Origin: Nonomuraea jabiensis
Lineage (GTDB): Bacteria > Actinomycetota > Actinomycetes > Streptosporangiales > Streptosporangiaceae
NCBI RefSeq assembly: GCF_014204795.1
Contig: NZ_JACHMB010000001.1
Span: forward strand, 7,886,501 to 7,950,500
Length of the DNA: 64,000 nucleotides
Direction of reading: 5' to 3'
Shown in pieces: positions 40,372-47,005 of this stretch. The notes below the pieces were generated by a model. It searched no databases. It was not told the origin of the DNA and saw only the letters and a list, made by a program, of their open reading frames with translations. Each line of letters starts with the position of its first letter. Position 1 is the first letter of the stretch. Position numbers and translations under genes: made by a program.

Positions 40372-40815
40372 TCACAGCTCCAGCACGTGGTCCAGCAGCG
40401 ACTGCAGCGTGACCGCCCCCACCAGCCGGCCCCCGTCGACCACGGCGACCAGCGGGCTGCGCGTGCGCGCCATCAACGCCGCCAGCTCCAGCACGGTCGC
40501 CTTCATGTCGGCCACCGGCAGCTCCTTCGGCTGCTCGGGCAGGAACTCCCGCACGGTCCTGCCCCCGAGCCGCCGCAGGAACAGGTCGGCGTGGGCCTCG
40601 TCCACCACCCGGGCCAGCGCCGGGTCGTCCTGGCAGTAAGCGGGCACCGCCAGCCGCAGCACCTGGGTGCCGGGCAGGATGCTGAGGGGGCGCCCGTCGG
40701 GGTCGACGAGGATGAGCCCCGGCAGGTCCTGCTCCGCCAGGAGCTTCGCGGCTTCCAGCGCCGGGGTGTCCAGGGTGACCGTCGGGAAGTCGACGGCGAG
40801 ATCGCATGCGCGCAT
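40372..40815 (-). CDS. CBS-domain protein
   Basis: A 147-residue protein made of two CBS motifs (about 1-60: RACDLAVDFPTVTLDTPALE; about 85-145: VADMKATVLELAALMARTRS, then PLVAVVDGGRLVGAVTLQSL), a nucleotide-sensing Bateman module. GGAGG lies 6 nt before its ATG. It ends 26 bp before the TetR start, yet its natural partner may be the divergent potassium transporter, since CBS proteins often modulate ion transport. That link is inference. Confidence 0.85.
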   Translation of the reverse strand: MRACDLAVDFPTVTLDTPALEAAKLLAEQDLPGLILVDPDGRPLSILPGTQVLRLAVPAYCQDDPALARVVDEAHADLFLRRLGGRTVREFLPEQPKELPVADMKATVLELAALMARTRSPLVAVVDGGRLVGAVTLQSLLDHVLEL

Positions 40816-41030
40816 CAGTGGCCTCCGGCGCCCACCCTACGTCGCCCCCGCCTCCGCCGGGCCGTCAAGGGCGCGTGGGGTTCGCGTCAAGGACGCGTAA
40901 GTGCGCCGGCGCCACCCGGGCCTGTTACGGTAGTGCGCGGTGCGCCGGGAAGTCTGGTCGGCTCGGATGTCGGCTGGGGTTCGACGGGGGAGGCGCTCTG
41001 GATGCGTGACCTGTGTGGCGGGGCCAGGTG

Positions 41031-42380
41031 ATGAGCATGATGCCGTCGTTCTTGACCCGTTTCCGGCACCCCGCGCAGGTCGTGGCCGCCGGCTTCGGGC
41101 TGGCCATCGCGATCGGCACCGTGCTGCTGTCCCTGCCGATCGCCACCACCGACCGCGCGCCCGCCGACTGGGTCGTGGCCCTGTTCACCGCCACCTCGGC
41201 CGTCTGCGTCACCGGGCTGGTGATCGTGGACACCGAGTCGCACTGGTCGGTGTTCGGGGAGGTGGTGATCGCGGTGCTCGTGCAGGTGGGCGGGCTGGGG
41301 ATCATGACGATGGCCACCCTGTTCACCCTGCTCGTCTCCGGCCGGCTCGGGCTGCGGGCCAGGATCGCGGCGCAGGCGGAGACCAAGACGCTGAGCATGA
41401 GCGACGTGCGCCGCGTCGTGCGCAAGGTGGTCCTGTTCAGCCTCGGGTGCGAGGTCGTCGCCGCCGTCGTGCTCACCGCCCGGTTCGTCGTCGGATATGG
41501 CGAGTCGTTGGGCCGGGCCGCCTACCTGGGCGCCTTCCACGCGGTCACGGCCTTCAACAACGCCGGATTCGCGCTCTGGCCGGACAACCTCATGCGGTTC
41601 GTCGCCGACCCGTGGATCTGCCTGACCATCGCGGTCGCGGTCATCGTCGGCGGGCTCGGCTTCCCCGTGGTGTTCGAGCTGGCCCGCTCCTGGCGCCGCC
41701 CGCGCAAGTGGAGCGTGCTGACCAGGGTCACCGTGGGCGTGAGCGTCACCCTGCTGGTGCTGGGCACCCTGGTCTTCCTGGTGACCGAGTGGCGCAACCC
41801 CCGCACGCTGGGCGCGCTCGACGACCCCGGCAAGCTGCTGGCCGCGTTCTTCACCGCGGTCATGCCGCGCTCGGCCGGGTTCAACACCCTGGACATCTCC
41901 CAGATGTACCCGTCGAGCTGGCTGGCCACCGACGTGCTGATGTTCATCGGCGGCGGCAGCGCGGGCACGGCGGGCGGGCTCAAGGTGACCACGTTCGGGC
42001 TGCTGGCGTTCGTCGTCTGGGCCGAGGTGCGCGGCGAGAGCCGGGTCAACATCGGCCATCGCCGGCTCCCCGAGGCCACGCAGCGCCAGGCCGTCACGAT
42101 CACGGTGCTGGGCGTCACGCTGGTCGCCGTGTCCACGTACGTGCTGCTCGCCCTCACCCCGCACGGCCTGGACCAGGTGCTGTTCGAGGTGGTCGCGGCG
42201 TTCGGCACGGCGGGGCTGAGCACCGGCATCACCCCGAGCCTGGGCGTGGCCGGTCACCTGCTGCTGACGGTGCTGATGTTCATCGGCAGGCTCGGCCCGC
42301 TCACCATGGGCTCCGCGCTGGCGCTCAACCAGCGTTCCCGACATTACGAGCTACCCGAGGAGCGAGTCATCGTTGGCTGA
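41031..42380 (+). CDS. TrkH/KtrB-family potassium transporter membrane subunit
   Basis: A 449-residue K+ translocating subunit with the four selectivity-filter loops of the TrkH/KtrB fold: SAVCVTGLV, FNNAGFAL, RSAGFNTL and GTAGLSTG. The start is uncertain: ATG 41031 and ATG 41040/41043 have GGCGGGG or AGGTGA upstream, while GTG 41013 has none. The next gene is its cytosolic KtrA/TrkA partner, overlapping by 8 nt. Confidence 0.9.
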   Translation: MSMMPSFLTRFRHPAQVVAAGFGLAIAIGTVLLSLPIATTDRAPADWVVALFTATSAVCVTGLVIVDTESHWSVFGEVVIAVLVQVGGLGIMTMATLFTLLVSGRLGLRARIAAQAETKTLSMSDVRRVVRKVVLFSLGCEVVAAVVLTARFVVGYGESLGRAAYLGAFHAVTAFNNAGFALWPDNLMRFVADPWICLTIAVAVIVGGLGFPVVFELARSWRRPRKWSVLTRVTVGVSVTLLVLGTLVFLVTEWRNPRTLGALDDPGKLLAAFFTAVMPRSAGFNTLDISQMYPSSWLATDVLMFIGGGSAGTAGGLKVTTFGLLAFVVWAEVRGESRVNIGHRRLPEATQRQAVTITVLGVTLVAVSTYVLLALTPHGLDQVLFEVVAAFGTAGLSTGITPSLGVAGHLLLTVLMFIGRLGPLTMGSALALNQRSRHYELPEERVIVG

Positions 42381-43029
42381 CAACAACCCCGTCGTGATCA
42401 TCGGCCTCGGCCGGTTCGGCACGTCGCTGGCGCTGGAGCTGACCCGGCGCGGCACCGAGGTCCTGGCCATCGACAACCGGCCCAAGGTCACGCAGAGCCT
42501 GGCCGGGCGGATCACGCAGATCGCGACCGCGGACGCCACCGACATGGAGGCGCTGCGCCAGCTCGGCGTGCCCGACTTCTACCAGGCGGTGGTGGGCGTC
42601 GGCAGCGACATCGAGGCCAGCATCCTCACCACGTCGCTGCTGGTCGAGCTGGAGATCAACGACATCTGGGCCAAGGCGATCAGCACCCAGCACGGCCGGA
42701 TCCTGAGCCGCATCGGCGCCCATCACGTCGTCTTCCCCGAGCACGACATGGGCGAGCGGGTGGCCCACCTGGTGAGCGGGCGCATGCTCGACTACATGCA
42801 GGTGGACGAGGACTTCGCGCTGGCCAAGACCACCCCGCCCAAGGAATACGTCGGCGTCCCCCTCGGCCGCTCCAACCTGCGCCGCAAGTACGGCGTCACC
42901 ATCGTGGCGGTCAAGGCGCCGGGCGAGGAGTTCACCTACGCCACCGCCGAGACCGAGCTGTCCTACGGTGACGTCGTCCTCGTCTCCGGCCGGACCGAGC
43001 AGGTCGAGCGCTTCGCCGAGCTGCCCTAG
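42373..43029 (+). CDS. KtrA/TrkA-type potassium uptake regulatory protein
   Basis: A 218-residue protein with an N-terminal RCK/Rossmann domain (VVIIGLGRFGTSLALELTRR, a GxGxxG nucleotide site) and a C-terminal TrkA_C domain (about 135-218, GVPLGRSNLRRKYGVTIVAV). The TTG start has GGAG 12 nt upstream and overlaps the end of the channel gene. It forms the gating ring under the KtrB-type subunit. Its stop codon overlaps that of the convergent epoxide hydrolase. Confidence 0.92.
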   Translation: MADNNPVVIIGLGRFGTSLALELTRRGTEVLAIDNRPKVTQSLAGRITQIATADATDMEALRQLGVPDFYQAVVGVGSDIEASILTTSLLVELEINDIWAKAISTQHGRILSRIGAHHVVFPEHDMGERVAHLVSGRMLDYMQVDEDFALAKTTPPKEYVGVPLGRSNLRRKYGVTIVAVKAPGEEFTYATAETELSYGDVVLVSGRTEQVERFAELP

Positions 43030-44174
43030 CGGAGCCCGCGGAAGAACTCGCGCAGGTCCGTCACCAGCAGGTCCGGCGTCTCCAGGGCCGCGAAGTGGCC
43101 ACCGCGGCCGAACTCCGTCCAGCGCACCACGTTGTGCACCCGATCGGCCAGCGGACGCACCGAGAAGTCCGTCGGGAAGACGGCCGCCGCGGTGGGCACC
43201 GTGCCCCGCTCCTTGGGCGCCCACGCGCTGAAGTCGTTGAACCGCTCGTAGTACGTGTGCGCCGTCGACCCCGCCGTCGCCGTGAACCAGTAGATGCTGA
43301 CGTCGGTGAGGATCCGGTCCCGGTCCACGGCGTCCTCGGGCAGCTTGGCCGCGGGATCCGTCCAGTCCTTGAACTTCTCCACGATCCAGGCGAGCTGCCC
43401 GGCGGGCGAGTCGTGCAGCGCGGCGGCGATGGTCTGCGGCCGGGTGCCGTGCAGCTGCATGTACGCCCCGAGCTTGTCCTGCCACTCCCGCATCCCGGCC
43501 AGCCGCGCCTGCTCGGCCTCCGTCAGCGAGCCCGTCACGGCCGGGTCGGGGAAGGTGAGCAGCCCGTTGACGTGCACGCCGATGACGTGGTCCGGCGCGG
43601 CCCGGCCCATCAGGGGAGCGATGAACGCGCTCACGTCGCCGCCCTGGACGCCGTACCGCTCGTACCCGATCCGGGACATCAGCTCCACGAGCGCGGCCGC
43701 CGTGCGGCCGTCCGTCCAGCCGGTGCCGGGCAGCGGGCCGGAGAAGCCGTAGCCGGGCAGTGACGGGATGACCAGGTGGAAGGCGTCGTCGGCGGCGCCG
43801 CCGTGCGCCACCGGGTCGGTGAGCGGGCCGATGACGTCCAGGAACTCGACGACCGAGCCCGGCCAGCCGTGCAGGAGCAGCAGCGGGGTGGCGTCCTGCT
43901 CGGCGGAGCGGACGTGCAGGAAGTGCACGTCCGCGCCGTCGATGGTGGTCGTGAACTGCGGGTACGCGTTCAGCGCCGCCTCCTGGGCGCGCCAGTCGAA
44001 GCCGTCGGCCCAGTACTCGGCCAGGTCGCGCAGGTAGCCGGTGGGCACGCCGCGCTCCCAGCCGGTGCCGGGCAGCTCGGGCGCCCAGCGCGTACGCCGC
44101 AGGCGCTCGCGCAGGTCGTCGAGGTCGGCCTGCGGGATGTCGATGCGATAGGGGGAGATGCCGTTGTTCGTCAT
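43026..44174 (-). CDS. epoxide hydrolase (EHN-type)
   Basis: A 382-residue epoxide hydrolase: N-terminal EHN domain (RIDIPQADLDDLRERLRRTR, then W-APELPGTGWERG), alpha/beta-hydrolase core with HGWPGS oxyanion motif (102-107), nucleophile D180 in VQGGDVSAF, and catalytic His in GRGGHFAALE. The size is typical of the microsomal-type family. ATG 44174 lies 7 nt after a TACTGT -10 box on the minus strand, so the mRNA is probably leaderless. It is divergent from a WYL regulator whose operator lies between. Confidence 0.92.
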   Translation of the reverse strand: MTNNGISPYRIDIPQADLDDLRERLRRTRWAPELPGTGWERGVPTGYLRDLAEYWADGFDWRAQEAALNAYPQFTTTIDGADVHFLHVRSAEQDATPLLLLHGWPGSVVEFLDVIGPLTDPVAHGGAADDAFHLVIPSLPGYGFSGPLPGTGWTDGRTAAALVELMSRIGYERYGVQGGDVSAFIAPLMGRAAPDHVIGVHVNGLLTFPDPAVTGSLTEAEQARLAGMREWQDKLGAYMQLHGTRPQTIAAALHDSPAGQLAWIVEKFKDWTDPAAKLPEDAVDRDRILTDVSIYWFTATAGSTAHTYYERFNDFSAWAPKERGTVPTAAAVFPTDFSVRPLADRVHNVVRWTEFGRGGHFAALETPDLLVTDLREFFRGLR

Positions 44175-44181
44175 GTCGGCG

Positions 44182-44215
44182 ACAGTAGAAGGGATTGGTG
44201 ACAGGTTCTGGCACC
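44182..44215. promoter_or_regulatory. epoxide hydrolase promoter and WYL-type operator
   Basis: Minus-strand -10 TACTGT at 44182-44187 is exactly 7 nt from the hydrolase ATG. At 44197-44215 GGTGACAGgttCTGGCACC is an inverted repeat matching 7 of 8 pairs, placed over the hydrolase -35 region and 22 bp before the regulator start, a fitting site for the WYL regulator. Confidence 0.6.
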
Positions 44216-44237
44216 GATGTCCGGCAGAATCACTCCC

Positions 44238-45200
44238 ATGTTGGAGACCTCGGCGCGCCTGCTCCGCCTGCTGTCCCTGCTCCAGTCGCGCATGGACTGG
44301 AGCGGCGCCGAGCTGGCCGAACGGCTGGAGGTCGGGCTGCGCACCGTGCGGCGCGACATCGAGCGGCTGCGCGAGCTCGGCTATCCCGTGGACGCCACCC
44401 CCGGCGTGGCCGGCGGTTACCGGCTCGGCGTGGGCGCCGCGCTGCCGCCGCTGCTGCTGGACGACGAGGAGGCGGTGGCCGTGGCGATCAGCCTGCGTAC
44501 CGCCGCGACCGGCAGCGTCGCCGGGCTGGAGGAGGTCGCGCTGCGGGCGCTGGCCAAGCTCCACCAGGTGCTGCCGGCGCGGCTGCGGCACCGGGTGAGC
44601 GCGTTCCAGGCGGCGACGGTGCCGCTGGCGGGCGCGGCCGGCCCGGAGGTGAACGCCGACGTGCTGGCCGGGCTCGCCGCCGCCTGCCGCGACCACCGGC
44701 GGCTGCGGCTGCGCTACCGGGGGCGGGACGGCGTCACGGCGCGCGAGGTGGAGCCGCACCGGCTCGTGCACACGCCGCGCCGCTGGTACTTGCTGGCGTG
44801 GGACGTGGCCAAGGAGGACTGGCGGACGTTCCGGGTGGACCGCATCGAGGGGCCGCTGGGGGAGCCGGGGGCCCGGTTCGCGCCGCGGGCGGTGCCCGAG
44901 GAGGACGCGGCCGCGTACGTCTCGCGCGCCATCACCTCCGCGCCCTACCGCTACCAGGCGCGCATCCTCTTTCACGCGCCCCTGGAGGCGGTCGCCCCGC
45001 GTACCTCGCCCGGGGCCGGGCGGCTGGCTGCGGTGGACGCGCGCACGTGCCTGTTCCAGGCCGGCTCCAACTCGCTGGAGGAGCTGGCGATCCACGTCGC
45101 GGCCAAGGGCTTCGACTTCGACGTGCTCGACCCGCCCGAGCTGGCGCCGGTGCTGCGCGAGATCGCCGGCCGCCTCATGAGAGCGGGCTCGCGAGCGTAA
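44238..45200 (+). CDS. WYL-domain transcriptional regulator (YafY type)
   Basis: A 320-residue regulator: N-terminal HTH_11 winged helix (about 1-60: TSARLLRLLSLLQSRMDWSG, then VGLRTVRRDIERLRELGYPV) and a WYL domain (about 135-210) with the RWYLLAWD-WRTFRVDRI segment, followed by a C-terminal WCX-like extension. The start is ATG 44238, where family similarity begins (MLETSARLL). It is divergent from the epoxide hydrolase and probably controls it in response to a small ligand. Confidence 0.88.
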   Translation: MLETSARLLRLLSLLQSRMDWSGAELAERLEVGLRTVRRDIERLRELGYPVDATPGVAGGYRLGVGAALPPLLLDDEEAVAVAISLRTAATGSVAGLEEVALRALAKLHQVLPARLRHRVSAFQAATVPLAGAAGPEVNADVLAGLAAACRDHRRLRLRYRGRDGVTAREVEPHRLVHTPRRWYLLAWDVAKEDWRTFRVDRIEGPLGEPGARFAPRAVPEEDAAAYVSRAITSAPYRYQARILFHAPLEAVAPRTSPGAGRLAAVDARTCLFQAGSNSLEELAIHVAAKGFDFDVLDPPELAPVLREIAGRLMRAGSRA

Positions 45201-45211
45201 GGTATGGCGAC

Positions 45212-45796
45212 ATGTCCGACCAACTTCCCATGACCGTGGACGAGGCCGTCGCCGCCGAGCGGTCCGGCCGGCGCGTCAAATATCTGTACTTCTGGGGCCA
45301 TCAGCCCGCCCGGGACGGCGGCGTCGGGCCGGGCTGCCTCAGCCAGTGGTGGCCGGTCACCTTCACGGAGGACGGACACACGTACGCCTCGGCCGAGCAC
45401 TACATGATGGCGCACAAGGCGTGGCTGTTCGGCGACGGGGAGAGCGCGGACAAGATCCTCCAGGCCGGCCACCCGGGCGAGGCCAAGGCGCTGGGCCGGA
45501 CCGTGCGGGGCTTCGACGAGCCCACGTGGGACGCCCACCGCTTCGGCATCGTGGTGCGCGGCAACCTCGCCAAGTTCGGGGCGCACGACGACCTGGCGGA
45601 GTTCCTGCTCGGCACGTCGGGCCGGGTCCTGGTGGAGGCGAGCCCGGTGGACCGGGTGTGGGGCATCGGGCTGGCGGCCTCGGACGAGCGGGCCGCGTCA
45701 CCGGCCGCGTGGCGGGGCGCCAACCTGCTCGGCTTCGCGCTGATGGCCGCCCGCGACACCCTGCGCGCCCGCCGTCAGGAGGGGAAGCGCAGGTAG
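45212..45796 (+). CDS. NADAR family protein (ADP-ribose/riboside N-glycosidase fold)
   Basis: A 194-residue NADAR (YbiA-like) protein. Family landmarks are YLYFWGHQPARDGGVGPGCL, then SQWWPVTF, YASAEHYMMAHKAWLFGD, VVRGNLAKFGAHDDLAEFLL and DRVWGIGLAASD. NADAR enzymes hydrolyse N-glycosidic bonds; members act on phosphorylated riboflavin intermediates, and some remove ADP-ribose from guanine in DNA or RNA. It lies 11 nt after the WYL gene, with TAAGGT overlapping that gene's stop, and converges with a KptA gene, overlapping it by 22 bp. Confidence 0.85.
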   Translation: MSDQLPMTVDEAVAAERSGRRVKYLYFWGHQPARDGGVGPGCLSQWWPVTFTEDGHTYASAEHYMMAHKAWLFGDGESADKILQAGHPGEAKALGRTVRGFDEPTWDAHRFGIVVRGNLAKFGAHDDLAEFLLGTSGRVLVEASPVDRVWGIGLAASDERAASPAAWRGANLLGFALMAARDTLRARRQEGKRR

Positions 45797-46326
45797 CCGG
45801 GCGGCACGTGGCCGGCCAGCCACACCCCGTTGGCGCTGACCCGGAACTCGTGCCCGCTGGCGTGCATCGCCCCGGCCGCGACCACCAGCACCACGGGCAC
45901 GCCCCGCCGGGCCCCCACCCGCGTCGCCGTCTCCCGGTCGGGCGACAGGTGCACGTGGTGGCGGTTCATGGGCCGCAGCCCCTCCTCCTTGATCGCCGCC
46001 AGGAACCGGCCCACGGTGCCGTGGTAGAGCACCTCGGGCGGCTCCACGGCGGGCAGGCCGAGATCCACCGGCACCGTGTGCCCCTGGCTCGCCCGGATCC
46101 GGCCGTCCTCGATCGCGTAGCGCCGCTTGTCGTTGGCCTCGACGACCTTCCACAGCTCGGCGGCGGTGATCGGGAACCCGTGCGCGGCCGCCGCCCGCAG
46201 CAGCGTGTCCACCGGCACCCAACCGCCCGGGTCCAGCGTGAGGCCGATGCGCCCCGGGTCGTGCCGCAGGTGCCTGGCCAGGTATTTGGAAACGCGTATC
46301 AAGCGCCGTTCGTCCATCAACGCCAT
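45775..46326 (-). CDS. kptA: RNA 2'-phosphotransferase (KptA/Tpt1 family)
   Basis: A 183-residue KptA protein: N-terminal winged-helix lobe with RVSKYLARHLRHDPGRIGLT, and an ART-fold lobe with YHGT, NRHHVHLS and GHEFRVSANGVWL. The family moves an internal RNA 2'-phosphate to NAD+, releasing ADP-ribose cyclic phosphate. In bacteria the physiological role is unclear, and some members ADP-ribosylate nucleic-acid 5'-phosphate ends. ATG 46326 or 46317 (MDERR) may be the start. It converges with the NADAR gene and overlaps its 3' end. Confidence 0.9.
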   Translation of the reverse strand: MALMDERRLIRVSKYLARHLRHDPGRIGLTLDPGGWVPVDTLLRAAAAHGFPITAAELWKVVEANDKRRYAIEDGRIRASQGHTVPVDLGLPAVEPPEVLYHGTVGRFLAAIKEEGLRPMNRHHVHLSPDRETATRVGARRGVPVVLVVAAGAMHASGHEFRVSANGVWLAGHVPPGYLRFPS

Positions 46327-46449
46327 GATCCCGCGCCCGTCAACCGGGTTTCGACGCGGCTGTCCCGGGTGTCGCAGCCCGCCTGCGACGTCCCGCAAAG
46401 TTACCTTTGACCTGGGGGAGCTCCTTTCCGGGGGAAGGACAGGACAGAC

Positions 46450-46989
46450 ATGAGCCACACCGACGACTTCGTGCTGGACGTCACCAGGATCCGTGACCAG
46501 GTGCGGCAGAAGATGGACGAAGGTCCGATCACCGGCACCTTCGGACACGACCCGCAGAAGGTCATCAACATCCTCAACGACGTCATCGCGACCGAGGTGG
46601 TGTGCTGGCTCAGGTACACCAGGCACGCCATCTCGGCCAAGGGCATCGACCGGGCGCAGGTGTCGGCGGAGTTCACCGAGCACGCCCAGGAGGAGCTGCA
46701 GCACGCGCTGCGCGCCGCCGAACGCGTGAGCCAGCTCGGCGGGGAGCCGGACTTCGACCCCGCCAGCCTCGTGCAACGCTCCCACACCGACTACCAGGTC
46801 CCCGCCGACACCGACCTGCGAGGGCTGCTGGAGGCGAACCTCTGGGCCGAGCGGATCGTCATCTCCACCTACCAGGAGATCATCCGCTGGCTGGGCGAGG
46901 GCGATCCGACGACGCGGCGGCTCATGGAGGCGATCCTCGAAGAGGAAGAGGAGCACGCCGACGACCTCACCGATCTGCTCGGCGTCTAG
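46450..46989 (+). CDS. ferritin-like di-iron protein, bacterioferritin type
   Basis: A 179-residue four-helix ferritin-like protein. Metal ligands of the di-iron site are visible: Glu in IATEVVCWL, the ExxH of EHAQEELQHALRA, Glu in AERIVISTY and the ExxH of EEEEEHADDL. It lacks an obvious haem-ligand Met context, so it may be a non-haem bacterioferritin/Dps-like iron store or protectant. A GGAAGGACAGGAC stretch precedes ATG 46450. It is followed 16 bp later by the Fe-S/FAD dehydrogenase gene, possibly in one operon. Confidence 0.85.
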   Translation: MSHTDDFVLDVTRIRDQVRQKMDEGPITGTFGHDPQKVINILNDVIATEVVCWLRYTRHAISAKGIDRAQVSAEFTEHAQEELQHALRAAERVSQLGGEPDFDPASLVQRSHTDYQVPADTDLRGLLEANLWAERIVISTYQEIIRWLGEGDPTTRRLMEAILEEEEEHADDLTDLLGV

Positions 46990-47005
46990 GGCCGGGCGGC
47001 GGACG

